Part shown: positions 1-6,230 of the stretch, in pieces | How the letters are laid out: each line of letters begins with the position of its first letter | How positions within the stretch are numbered: the first letter of the stretch is position 1 | Source of the DNA: Bacillota bacterium | Lineage (GTDB): Bacteria; Bacillota; Clostridia; Oscillospirales; Acutalibacteraceae | Length of the DNA stretch: 8,239 nucleotides | Direction: 5' to 3' | Assembly (NCBI GenBank): GCA_023415895.1 | Contig: JAEZJA010000048.1 | Coordinates: 1 to 8,239, forward strand | Made by a program: the position numbers and the translations under genes | The notes under the pieces: model-generated | Told to the model about the DNA's origin: nothing | What the model saw: the letters and a program-made list of their open reading frames with translations, nothing else | Databases searched by the model: none

Positions 1-155
1 CCGTATGCGCGACGCTGATCGGTGTCAGCATCCATGACCCTTCATCCCCTACCTTCATCCTCTCGCTGATCTTCAATATTCTGCTGTCGGTACTGTCATT
101 GTTAATTTACCGACAGATCAACCGTTGGAAGGATAAGAGGGAGGACGTTGACTAA
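1..155 (+). CDS. C-terminal end of an unidentified membrane protein (partial)
   Basis: The reading frame is open from the left edge (first full codon at position 3) to a TAA stop at 153-155, giving the last 50 residues of a protein that starts outside the window. A hydrophobic stretch (FILSLIFNILLSVLSLLIY) is followed at once by a strongly charged tail (RQINRWKDKREDVD). That is the pattern of a last transmembrane helix with a cytoplasmic C-terminus. It is the only plus-strand gene in the window and it converges on the ABC transporter operon, sharing the terminator at 165-203 with it. The visible part has no diagnostic motif, so I cannot name a family; a transporter or another polytopic membrane protein is possible. 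Confidence 0.6.
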   Translation, partial: VCATLIGVSIHDPSSPTFILSLIFNILLSVLSLLIYRQINRWKDKREDVD

Positions 156-164
156 ACAACTGAC

Positions 165-203
165 AAAGCGGCGGCAAGCAGAAAATCTGCTTGCCGCCGC
201 TTT
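165..203. terminator. Bidirectional terminator between convergent genes
   Basis: A perfect 18-bp GC-rich inverted repeat (165-182 pairing with 186-203) with a 3-nt AAA loop. The stem begins with AAA and ends with TTT, so each strand gives a stable hairpin ending in a short U run. It starts 9 nt after the stop of the plus-strand membrane gene and ends 11 nt from the stop of the minus-strand ATPase gene, which fits a terminator serving both. Confidence 0.85.
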
Positions 204-214
204 CGTAATCCGGA

Positions 215-955
215 TTAAAATATTGTGGAATTCTCACTCAGTGCGGAGTCAACAGTCAGATCCTTGGCCGGGCGGGCAGAGGGAGCGGACGGCCGCTTTT
301 TCTTCACAGGCTTTGCCGTCACCAACTCATACCGTACATCGGCACTTTCAGCGACCTCCTTGGAGTGGGTCACAATGATCACACACTTGTTTTCCTCTCG
401 TGCTAGCCGATAGAAGATATCCATAACCTCCTCCTGGGTCTCTAGGTCGAGGTTGCCGGTTGGCTCATCCGCGAGGATAATATCGGGATTGTAGGACAAT
501 GCACGGGCAATGGCCACGCGCTGCTGCTCGCCGCCCGACAGCTTGAGCACCCGACGGTTGGCCTTAGTTTCGTCCAGCTCCACCTTTTCCAGCAGCTCCA
601 TGGTATACTGACGTTTGCTTTTATGCTTTACGCCTGCGATGTCCATGGACAGCTCCACGTTTTCTGCTGCGGTCAGCTGAGGCAGCAGATTGAACCCCTG
701 AAACACCACGCCAACGTAACGGCTGCGGTATTGATAGCGATCGATTGTGCGCACATCCTTGTCGTCAAACAGGATCTTGCCGCCCGTCGGATCAGTCAGA
801 CCCGACAGAAGGGACAGCAGCGTCGTCTTGCCCGCTCCCGAACGCCCGACGATTGCGTAGATCTTGCCCTTTTCAAAGGTATAATTGATATTGCTGAAAA
901 TCGGATGAACCCCATCGTAAGTGTAGGATAAATCCTTTAGTGCCAAAACGCTCAT
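215..955 (-). CDS. ABC transporter ATP-binding protein (MacB/LolD type)
   Basis: This 246-residue nucleotide-binding subunit would hydrolyse ATP to drive the permease encoded just upstream. All motifs are present: Walker A GRSGAGKTT at 37-45, Q-loop glutamine Q86 in VVFQGFNLLP, signature LSGGEQQRVAIARAL at 139-153, Walker B IILADEPTG at 159-167, and the switch histidine H197 in IIVTHS. The Q-loop context and the LSGGEQQRVAIARAL form are typical of the MacB/LolD/FtsE group that pairs with FtsX-fold permeases. The ATG at 953-955 follows AGGAGGAG (962-969 region) with ideal spacing. The gene begins 25 nt after the permease stop, so the two are cotranscribed. After about residue 214 comes an atypical tail of about 30 residues with a basic, proline-rich patch (KPVKKKRPSAPSARPAK). 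The substrate cannot be read from the sequence. Confidence 0.95.
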   Translation of the reverse strand: MSVLALKDLSYTYDGVHPIFSNINYTFEKGKIYAIVGRSGAGKTTLLSLLSGLTDPTGGKILFDDKDVRTIDRYQYRSRYVGVVFQGFNLLPQLTAAENVELSMDIAGVKHKSKRQYTMELLEKVELDETKANRRVLKLSGGEQQRVAIARALSYNPDIILADEPTGNLDLETQEEVMDIFYRLAREENKCVIIVTHSKEVAESADVRYELVTAKPVKKKRPSAPSARPAKDLTVDSALSENSTIF

Positions 956-980
956 TTTGTACTCCTCCTGTCTTGTCCGT

Positions 981-2579
981 TTATGTCCGGCTGGTCAAAA
1001 TTTTCAGCGGTTCATACCGCAGGATAATGACAACCGCCGCCACACTCGAAAGAATGGTAAGCAGCACGCCGATGCCCAGCAGCTCGAGGATAACCGTAAA
1101 ATTGGTTGCCGAGCTGATGCTGCTGACATAGTCGGTCACACTCGCTCCCGCCATGCTCATGAAGTCGCCAAAGCCGCTGCCGCTTGGAGGCACAGGCATA
1201 TTTCCATTATCCATTGTGTCGGTATTCATGTCCCGCCCGAAGTTGCGGTCGATTTGCTGTGCCTTGGACTGCTGTGAGCTGATCTGGGATTCAAGCAGCG
1301 TATTGGTTACGGGCACGGATGCCACCGCTCCTACTACCGCTCCGATCATAATACAGACGATGGTAACCGTAAAGACCTCGGCAACATATTGGATGGCGAC
1401 CTTGGATTTTTTCATGCCGATGGCGGTCAGCACGCCGACCTCGTATTTGCGCTCATGAATGTTGAAGATATTGAGCACCATCAGAATAATGCCACCGATG
1501 AGCAGCACAATGATCAGGAAGATGCGTGCAAAGGAACTCAGATTTTTTAGCGGCGTCAGGCTGGCCTCATAAGCCGAAATATCGGTGGAAGTCACCGTAT
1601 AGGAATCCGACAGCCCCATGCTGACGACATCCGTCTGGAAGGCCTCGTAGGACGCCACATCGGCAAAGCTGTAGATGCCTGAGAGCTGACTGCGCAGAGC
1701 GGTTGTCGAAGTCATGCCGGTGGTCTCATCCGTTTCGGTCTGCGCGGAAGCCTCGGAGGAATCCACAAGGCTGTTGAGCGTGCCGACGCTGGTGATGATC
1801 TTGTTGGCCGGATCGTTGGAGGAGCTGAACTGCATGACTCCCGAAGAAGAGCTGCTGTTGGAATAGATACCCACAACCGTCAGGGTGTAAACCTCCTCCT
1901 CCTGATTGGGATTGGCGATCGTGATTGTGTCCCCGACTTCAATGTCATTGAGTGCTGCCAGCACATCCGTGATGAGGCAGGTATTATCCGATGCCGTCAG
2001 GTCAACCATGCTGCCTTGTGTCATCGCGCAGACACCGCTGATAAAGTCGGTCATGGCACTCTCGGAGCCATAGCCGATGATCGAGAAATCCCCCTGCGTT
2101 CCCATGCCGCCGAACGGTGATCCGCCCTTGCCGCCCGAGGGCATCCAGGGCATATTGCTTTGGGCATCCGTATCTGTGGAAGACGCCTTGGAAGAAGTCT
2201 CATAAGGCTCAAACGCGTCGCTCCCCGAATTGACTGAACTGGTGATGGAATAATAGAAATCCGATACATACTGAGATTTTGCATAATTTTCGAGCTCGTC
2301 TAACGTCAGTTCGCTAACCGCACTAAACTTATCCCGAATGCTGGATTTATCGCCGCCGCCCCCGTTTTTGAACATTTCCATCATGCTTTGACGATCCTCG
2401 GTGATCTGACCGGTGATGCTCAGATCTTGCAGCCCTTCTTCTTTGGCCGTATCCGCCGCCTGCTGAATGGACAATGCCACACAACTCGAGGTCGCAATAA
2501 CCAATACAATTACACCAATCAGGATATTGCGGCCTTTAGAGCGCATAATGTTACGCAATGCATTTCTTATGATATACAT
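981..2579 (-). CDS. ABC transporter permease, MacB/FtsX family
   Basis: This 532-residue membrane subunit partners the downstream ATPase. From the N-terminus: a short cytoplasmic segment with RNALRNIMRSKGRN; TM1 at about 18-38; a large extracellular MacB-like domain (about 39-345) with Gly/Ser/Met-rich loops; TM2 at about 350-373; the FtsX cytoplasmic motif ERKYEVGVLTAIGM at 376-389, which in this family contacts the ATPase; TM3 at about 401-424; a polar segment of about 62 residues (432-493); and TM4 at about 497-521. The ATG at 2577-2579 is chosen because GGAGGT (2586-2591) lies 6 nt upstream; the frame stays open 13 codons further but without support. Family members export peptides, toxins or lipoproteins, or transmit mechanical force. 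No regulator gene sits next to it, so its substrate is unknown. Confidence 0.93.
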   Translation of the reverse strand: MYIIRNALRNIMRSKGRNILIGVIVLVIATSSCVALSIQQAADTAKEEGLQDLSITGQITEDRQSMMEMFKNGGGGDKSSIRDKFSAVSELTLDELENYAKSQYVSDFYYSITSSVNSGSDAFEPYETSSKASSTDTDAQSNMPWMPSGGKGGSPFGGMGTQGDFSIIGYGSESAMTDFISGVCAMTQGSMVDLTASDNTCLITDVLAALNDIEVGDTITIANPNQEEEVYTLTVVGIYSNSSSSSGVMQFSSSNDPANKIITSVGTLNSLVDSSEASAQTETDETTGMTSTTALRSQLSGIYSFADVASYEAFQTDVVSMGLSDSYTVTSTDISAYEASLTPLKNLSSFARIFLIIVLLIGGIILMVLNIFNIHERKYEVGVLTAIGMKKSKVAIQYVAEVFTVTIVCIMIGAVVGAVASVPVTNTLLESQISSQQSKAQQIDRNFGRDMNTDTMDNGNMPVPPSGSGFGDFMSMAGASVTDYVSSISSATNFTVILELLGIGVLLTILSSVAAVVIILRYEPLKILTSRT

Positions 2580-2585
2580 CCTTAT

Positions 2586-2591
2586 ACCTCC
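2586..2591 (-). promoter_or_regulatory. RBS deciding the permease start
   Basis: GGAGGT on the minus strand ends 6 nt before the ATG at 2579. This favours the start MYIIRNAL over an in-frame start 13 codons upstream (MFQAIDSEGG), which would put this Shine-Dalgarno sequence inside the coding region. Confidence 0.85.
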
Positions 2592-2801
2592 GCCTTCTGA
2601 ATCTATCGCTTGAAACAAAACTCAGTATAGATTTTCTTTGTGATTTCCCTGTGAAACGAACATGAATATCTTGTAAAAGCCAATGCAAATCCCATTGTGT
2701 TACAACAGTCAATGAAAAGTATTTCGCAAAAGCCATATGCTAAAGCTGTTTTTCTGTATTTTTCAAACATTCTAACATGCGAATGGATATTCGTATCAGA
2801 C
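2592..2801 (-). other. Intergenic region upstream of the ABC operon
   Basis: About 210 nt with no supported gene; open frames across it are continuations of out-of-frame readings of spoIIID. It should hold the promoter of the permease-ATPase operon. The best -10 candidate is TATACT (minus strand, 2624-2629), about 45 nt before the start codon, but it has no convincing -35. A short imperfect dyad with CATTG/CAATG arms lies around 2691-2714. No sigma-A promoter can be called with confidence, so transcription may depend on an activator. Confidence 0.3.
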
Positions 2802-2844
2802 ATAAAAGTCCACCGACTGCCTACACAAGCCGGTGGACTTTTAT
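2802..2844 (-). terminator. Terminator of spoIIID
   Basis: A perfect 14-bp inverted repeat (2802-2815 with 2831-2844) around a 15-nt loop lies 8 nt after the spoIIID stop. Read on the minus strand the stem is ATAAAAGTCCACCG / CGGTGGACTTTTAT, so the 3' arm carries a run of four U. Its TCCACCG/CGGTGGA core recurs in two other hairpins of this window. Confidence 0.8.
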
Positions 2845-2852
2845 GGATTGTA

Positions 2853-3107
2853 TTACGGTTCATGATGAAGGTATTTATTGCGGGTAGCGATTCCGCCGCG
2901 GATGTGCCGCTGTGCCTTGTTCTGCTCCAGCACGTTGCGTACCCGGCCATATAGCTGCGGGTTGACGGCGCGCAGGCGGTCGGAGACATCCTTATGTACC
3001 GTGCTCTTGCTTATATGAAACTTCCCCGCGGCAGCACGCACTGTCGCGTTGTTTTCAATGATGTATTCACCCAGCTCAATAGCCCGCTCCTCAACTGCTC
3101 CCTTCAC
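2853..3107 (-). CDS. spoIIID: Sporulation transcriptional regulator SpoIIID
   Basis: An 84-residue DNA-binding protein matching SpoIIID in length and throughout its sequence. In Bacillus and Clostridia this family switches mother-cell genes on or off after SigE becomes active. The N-terminal helix (VEERAIELGEYIIENNATVR, 5-24) leads into a helix-turn-helix at about 23-45 containing the family hallmark ISKSTVHKDV. The C-terminal part carries INP-like VNPQL (48-52) and the basic RHIRGG motif (67-72) followed by AT-R-KY, also characteristic. The start is a GTG (3105-3107) preceded by GAGG (3115-3118) with 7 nt spacing; no ATG in frame fits. The gene is isolated: its own terminator follows and a separate operon lies upstream, so none of the neighbours familiar from Bacillus (such as mbl) is seen. 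It identifies the organism as a spore former or a recent descendant of one. Confidence 0.95.
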   Translation of the reverse strand: MKGAVEERAIELGEYIIENNATVRAAAGKFHISKSTVHKDVSDRLRAVNPQLYGRVRNVLEQNKAQRHIRGGIATRNKYLHHEP

Positions 3108-3135
3108 GATATCACCTCTTGTCGTTCTTCGCTAA

Positions 3136-3164
3136 TACCTATGCTGCAAGAGGGACATTTATGC
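3136..3164 (-). promoter_or_regulatory. Possible SigE-type promoter of spoIIID
   Basis: On the minus strand GCATAAA (3158-3164) is separated by 14 nt from CATAGGTA (3136-3143). The spacing and the GCATA and CATA elements resemble SigE promoters (Bacillus consensus roughly KMATATT, 14-15 nt, CATACAHT), but the match is only partial. A start near 3128 would leave a leader of about 20 nt ending in the RBS. spoIIID is SigE-dependent in B. subtilis, which supports the idea. The rest of the gap (3165-3290) shows no gene and no strong terminator for the upstream operon. Confidence 0.35.
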
Positions 3165-3290
3165 GGCTTTTTCGGCGTTGCTTTGAGTTGCCGAGACATC
3201 TCTGTACCCGATCGTGGGTGCGTTCAAGGCCTTTGGCGGTGAATTGAGCTTTCTATCGGGCGCTCGTTACCGCCGTTGCTACCCGTACGC

Positions 3291-3704
3291 TTATGCGTCA
3301 TGCTCACAAAATATATGAATCACGATACCGTCGGGTGCCGGGGTTATTGTTCCGGTCAGATTTGCCGTTTCCAGGTAGGCGAGTGCCTTGCTGTCTGTCG
3401 TGATCGTGGGAGTGGTTTCCTTCACAACCCCGTCTTCCAGAATCGCATTGTTCTCTATAAACAACTGGCATGGTTCTCCTGTTTTATCAACGCCTTTGAG
3501 AATGTATCGCGCGGACAGGGTCCTGCTCTGGCCAATCGCCTGCTTTTGTGTATCGACCCCACCGGGAAGGATGGCGCCCCGAAAGTTCTCACAGTCAGCG
3601 GTTCCCGTAAACAAAATCATTGCCGCCTCTTGGGTGCTTCCTTTTACCTCAAGCACCTCACCAACTTGCAACTGGATCGTCAGTACTTCCTGTTTGTGTG
3701 ACAT
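3291..3704 (-). CDS. DUF3237-like small protein
   Basis: A 137-residue protein that resembles the DUF3237 family, small beta-barrel-type proteins of unknown biochemical role. The visible family-like signatures are a V-GE-LEV beginning (14-20), the block FRGAILPGGVDTQ (41-53), the central ARYILKGVDKTGEPCQLFIENN (65-86) and a C-terminal half with a YLETANLTGTITPAPDGIVIHIF pattern (110-132). No signal peptide or membrane segment is seen, so it is probably cytosolic. I use the ATG at 3702-3704 because the Shine-Dalgarno sequence is too close to the first ATG at 3708-3710. It lies 23 nt behind the ASCH gene and is probably cotranscribed with it. The family call comes from motif memory and should be checked by profile search. 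Confidence 0.72.
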   Translation of the reverse strand: MSHKQEVLTIQLQVGEVLEVKGSTQEAAMILFTGTADCENFRGAILPGGVDTQKQAIGQSRTLSARYILKGVDKTGEPCQLFIENNAILEDGVVKETTPTITTDSKALAYLETANLTGTITPAPDGIVIHIFCEHDA

Positions 3705-3710
3705 TGGCAT

Positions 3711-3717
3711 TCTCCTT
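3711..3717 (-). promoter_or_regulatory. RBS deciding the DUF3237-like start
   Basis: AAGGAGA on the minus strand. Its GGAG core (3712-3715) is only 1 nt from the first ATG (3708-3710) but 7 nt from the second (3702-3704), so the second ATG is the likely start and the protein begins MSHKQE. Confidence 0.7.
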
Positions 3718-3727
3718 CGATCACAAT

Positions 3728-4180
3728 TCAGCGCTGAAAAACGACCTCGAATTCTTCAAAGGCAACCGGCATATCCTCTGTGAAGGTATACCCGAGCTGC
3801 TCGCCATCTCGTGAAAAGAACGAGCGGTGCCCCTTGCGCCAGGATTCCAAATCGTCGTCTTCACCCTCCAGCTTACACAGTTCATAAGACACCTCACAAA
3901 ACGGTAAAATGGTCACTTTGGTGGTGCGGATGACACAACGGGGGTTTCCGTCCCAGTCAGTCACTATGCTGTAATCGCCCTCCTGGGGTATTCTGCTGCC
4001 CTCCACTTCAAAGCTTCTTATGCTGCTCGCCGTTGCTTTCTTCTGACCGCATAACACAAGACGCAGAAGTTCATTCGCCCAGTATTCGGACAATTCAAAG
4101 TGAAAACATTCAAAATACCTTGTCTGCGCATCAAGATTGCTGCACTTCACAAACTCCTCCCAAAAGGCTTCGACATCCAT
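3728..4180 (-). CDS. ASCH domain-containing protein
   Basis: A 150-residue soluble protein with the features of the ASCH (PUA-like) superfamily, whose members are proposed to bind RNA or nucleotides; some act as amidohydrolases on modified nucleosides. The N-terminal helix (FWEEFVKCSN) and the segment YWANELLRLVLCGQKKATASSI lead into the diagnostic G-x-K-x-A-T motif at 45-50. The core follows as EGDYSIVTDWDGNPRCVIRTTKV (67-89), then PFCEVSYELCKLEGEDDDLESWRKGHRSFF (93-122) with W114 and H118, as in single-domain bacterial ASCH proteins of about 140-160 residues. The ATG (4178-4180) has an excellent GGAGGAG (4189-4195) 8 nt upstream. It is the first gene of a two-gene operon with the DUF3237-like protein. 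The substrate is unknown. Confidence 0.88.
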   Translation of the reverse strand: MDVEAFWEEFVKCSNLDAQTRYFECFHFELSEYWANELLRLVLCGQKKATASSIRSFEVEGSRIPQEGDYSIVTDWDGNPRCVIRTTKVTILPFCEVSYELCKLEGEDDDLESWRKGHRSFFSRDGEQLGYTFTEDMPVAFEEFEVVFQR

Positions 4181-4235
4181 AACGGCAACTCCTCCACATC
4201 ATTTCGGTTGCTTCAAACAGCATTGTTCCGAGACA

Positions 4236-4244
4236 ATTATAGCA
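4236..4244 (-). promoter_or_regulatory. Extended -10 promoter of the ASCH/DUF3237 operon
   Basis: The minus strand reads TGCTATAAT: a perfect TATAAT (4236-4241) with a TGn extension. No good -35 sits 16-18 nt upstream, which extended -10 promoters tolerate. Transcription would start near 4229, giving a leader of about 48 nt. The strong terminator immediately upstream (4268-4300) means this operon needs its own promoter. Confidence 0.65.
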
Positions 4245-4267
4245 TTCTTTGGAGTTTGCGCACTACC

Positions 4268-4300
4268 AAAAAGAGGCACTTCAATCCGAAGTGCCTCTTT
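4268..4300 (-). terminator. Terminator of the 3D-domain gene
   Basis: A perfect 13-bp inverted repeat (4270-4282 with 4288-4300) around a 5-nt loop, with stem AAAGAGGCACTTC / GAAGTGCCTCTTT. On the minus strand it ends in five T. It lies 27 nt after the 3D-domain gene stop and upstream of the ASCH promoter. Confidence 0.9.
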
Positions 4301-4327
4301 GAAAATATCGATAGATCTATAGGAGCG

Positions 4328-5368
4328 TTAGTTAAGGACATACACATTGAGCTTTTTAGCCCCGAACTTGAGACATTCCTCATAGTGATCGAAGAAGAGA
4401 TCCACCAGCACGGCGCCGCTCGTCATGGCCGAGCCGGTATCGCCCGCAATCGCATAGCCATAGACATAGGAGCCATCCGGTGATACGATATACAATTCCG
4501 TGCCATAAGGGATGAGCTTGGGATCGACGGCAACAACCCCCACCTGCGCTTTGCGCCCCGAAGCGGTGCCTTTACCAGCATAGCCGCGGTCGCTGCTATA
4601 GGCCGTGGCTTTGCCTGTGTATACGGTCTTGTAATTGACAGGCTGGCCGTTAGCATTCAACTCAATGTCATAAGGCGCGGTGGTTAACGGCGTTCCCGTC
4701 TTCATGCCGACCAGCTTGATTTCCTGCACAGGCTGCTTGGTAACGGTCTCGGAAACGACCTCGGACTTGACGACTTCTCCGTTTTTATACGTTTTTGAAT
4801 AGGTCACGGTTTTTTCACCGTTTTGCCCCACCTGCTTAATAAAGCTACGGCCCGGAGAAATGGTGTTGGTATACGTCGTCTTGGACGTGTACGCGATTGT
4901 CTGTGTTTCGGTAAACTGCTGTGTGCCGATACGGTCAATATTGATATCCATCCCGTCACAAATGGATTGGGTCAGGTTCACATTGATTTCATCGTCGCCG
5001 TCAATGGTGACACCCACCCGTTCCAGAACATCGGCAACGGTTCCTTCGGTCAGACAGACAATTTTGGAAATGCCGTCGGCTGTGACCTGTACATTACAGC
5101 CTTCCTTAACCTCCATCACATTGCCCGTGCGTACGATCTCATCGCCATCCTTCAGCGTAACTCCGGCATGAGCCAGGATTCGCTGCGAATTGTCATCCAG
5201 CGTCAGCACAACACGGCTGGTATCTCCGGCGACAATTGTGACAGCATTCATATTAAAGCAAACATACACAATAATTATGCTGCAGATGACTGCCAGCGCA
5301 GAAACGCAAAACAGCCGGCTTTTGATTATACCGACTGCTTTGTTGACCACTCGGTATACGGTATTCAT
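4328..5368 (-). CDS. YabE-like cell-wall protein: DUF348, G5 and 3D domains
   Basis: A 346-residue protein probably acting at the peptidoglycan outside the membrane. A short basic N-terminus (1-16) precedes one hydrophobic segment, RLFCVSALAVICSIIIVYVCF (18-38), either a signal peptide or an anchor. Next come two DUF348 repeats (about 42-80 and 100-137, each with the -LxxAGVTLxDGDEI type end), a G5 domain (about 153-222) and a C-terminal 3D domain (about 251-345). The three aspartates naming that domain are present: D282 in VAVDP, D310 in AGDTG and D323 in VDLFF. The architecture is that of YabE and related resuscitation-promoting-factor-like proteins, and the 3D fold is related to MltA-type lytic transglycosylases, so peptidoglycan cleavage is likely. 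The ATG at 5366-5368 is chosen from RBS spacing. The gene is monocistronic, with its own promoter, long leader and terminator. Confidence 0.92.
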   Translation of the reverse strand: MNTVYRVVNKAVGIIKSRLFCVSALAVICSIIIVYVCFNMNAVTIVAGDTSRVVLTLDDNSQRILAHAGVTLKDGDEIVRTGNVMEVKEGCNVQVTADGISKIVCLTEGTVADVLERVGVTIDGDDEINVNLTQSICDGMDINIDRIGTQQFTETQTIAYTSKTTYTNTISPGRSFIKQVGQNGEKTVTYSKTYKNGEVVKSEVVSETVTKQPVQEIKLVGMKTGTPLTTAPYDIELNANGQPVNYKTVYTGKATAYSSDRGYAGKGTASGRKAQVGVVAVDPKLIPYGTELYIVSPDGSYVYGYAIAGDTGSAMTSGAVLVDLFFDHYEECLKFGAKKLNVYVLN

Positions 5369-5377
5369 CCAATGCAT

Positions 5378-5382
5378 CCTTT
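5378..5382 (-). promoter_or_regulatory. RBS deciding the 3D-domain protein start
   Basis: AAAGG on the minus strand directly abuts an in-frame ATG (5375-5377) but is 9 nt from the ATG at 5366-5368, so the latter is preferred. The frame also runs up to a GTG at 5435-5437 that has no ribosome binding site. Confidence 0.65.
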
Positions 5383-5640
5383 CTTGATCAGGACCGCTGT
5401 CAATGTAAAAGGAGAAACAACCGGGCAAAAGTTCCACAATCTTTGCACCGGTTCAGCGGCTCTGGTATATATAGAACGGCCGGAGAGCAGTTTGTTGCTG
5501 CCGCCTGACGCCGCTTATATATGATAGCTTTATTCGCGTCGATAGAGGTTTATCGGTACCATTGCAGGATAACGATAGTTTGGACAACAAATAAAGCACG
5601 TAAACACCAGCATATGAGGGTGACATCCATCTCAGAGGTT
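5383..5640 (-). other. Structured 5' leader of the 3D-domain gene
   Basis: This is the transcribed, untranslated stretch between the sigma-A promoter and the start codon, about 270 nt in all. Two hairpins can be drawn. One is AACCGG..CCGGTT extended by GCAAAG/CTTTGC pairing, with single-base bulges (5419-5431 with 5441-5453) and a 9-nt loop, followed on the minus strand by GTTTCTCCTTTT. The other is a longer imperfect stem over about 5455-5500 pairing GCTCT-CC-GG with CC-AGAGC. The first resembles a leader terminator or attenuator. I could not match the leader to a known riboswitch; in particular the conserved blocks of the c-di-AMP (ydaO) class, common before cell-wall hydrolases, are not seen. 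Confidence 0.45.
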
Positions 5641-5646
5641 AGCTGT

Positions 5647-5675
5647 ATTATACTCACGTGCATTCTCAATGTCAA
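5647..5675 (-). promoter_or_regulatory. Consensus sigma-A promoter of the 3D-domain gene
   Basis: On the minus strand TTGACA (5670-5675) and TATAAT (5647-5652) are both perfect consensus hexamers with the optimal 17-nt spacer. The predicted start is near 5640. Such a strong vegetative promoter ahead of a long leader suggests control after initiation. Confidence 0.92.
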
Positions 5676-6230
5676 ACAGGTTGAAAGCGATGATTTTATT
5701 GATTATGCACAATTAATCGGGGTTAAATCCCCCTGTGTTCGCGGCTGCCTTGCGTTTTATGCCCTGTTTCGATGTTCAATCAGCCCCGACAAGTGTTCGT
5801 GGTATTCTACAGAATCTTGGCAAATCCGACGCAAATTTTTTCGCTATTTTTGTTGTTTCACACATGTTTTCCAGAATTTTGCCATTTTTGGGTGTACGAC
5901 ATTGATTGCCAAGATTTGATGGTAAATTGTGCATTTATCCAAAAGTTACGACTTTGTAACCTTCAAAAGAAGCCTGTTTTAAGGGGGTTTGCATGGGTTT
6001 CCGGTAGTAGTGAACAGATATTAATGTATTTTTATAAATATTTTCGTATACATATACATTTGTTGGGCTTTTTCCAGTTGTTTATATCCCTGGGGGGGGA
6101 AGCAAGCTATAACCAGATCGGATGTGTGTACCATTCATCGCCCATCATGCATGATTGTTCATTACCGTTTAGGTTCCCCTGTTGGTCGCTCAAAGCGGAA
6201 AGAACGGTGCCTGTCATTGACAACCTGCAA
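5676..6230. other. AT-rich intergenic region without a recognised gene
   Basis: About 555 nt lie between the 3D-gene promoter and the dnaJ terminator. Open frames here (plus-strand frames of 132 and 173 codons) have no plausible RBS, unusual Cys/Phe-rich composition and no family resemblance, so I do not call them genes. What can be seen: a CACA..GGGG-TTAAAT-CCCC..TGTG dyad (about 5707-5738); an 11-bp inverted repeat AATCTTGGCAA / TTGCCAAGATT (5813-5823, 5906-5916) with an internal near-copy CAGAATTTTGCCA; a hairpin around 5943-5964; a G8 run (6092-6099); and a 12-bp palindrome ATCATGCATGAT (6144-6155). No tRNA, CRISPR or IS end was recognised. Confidence 0.5.

Noticed and set aside
2603..2989. 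Minus-strand open frame of 128 codons overlapping spoIIID
   Set aside because: It is an out-of-frame reading of spoIIID and crosses its terminator. The spoIIID frame is unmistakable.
5369..5437. Longer N-terminus for the 3D-domain protein from a GTG at 5437
   Set aside because: No Shine-Dalgarno sequence, and it adds residues before the basic start of a normal signal or anchor segment.
4823..5524. Plus-strand open frame of 233 codons opposite the 3D-domain gene
   Set aside because: It is antisense to a clearly recognisable DUF348/G5/3D gene and its leader, and its translation shows no domain.
5740..5785. Fragments similar to a c-di-GMP (GEMM) riboswitch, ACAGGGCA and ACGCAAGGC, on the minus strand
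   Set aside because: The order and spacing of the conserved elements do not fit, and the stretch lies upstream of the mapped promoter rather than in the leader.
6130..6205. Resemblance to a c-di-AMP (ydaO) riboswitch on the minus strand (AGGGGAACC ... GGGCGATGAAT)
   Set aside because: Only one short block is similar. The ATCGCTTAAT-type and GGTAGGG-type blocks are missing, and a separate strong promoter lies between this stretch and the 3D-domain gene.
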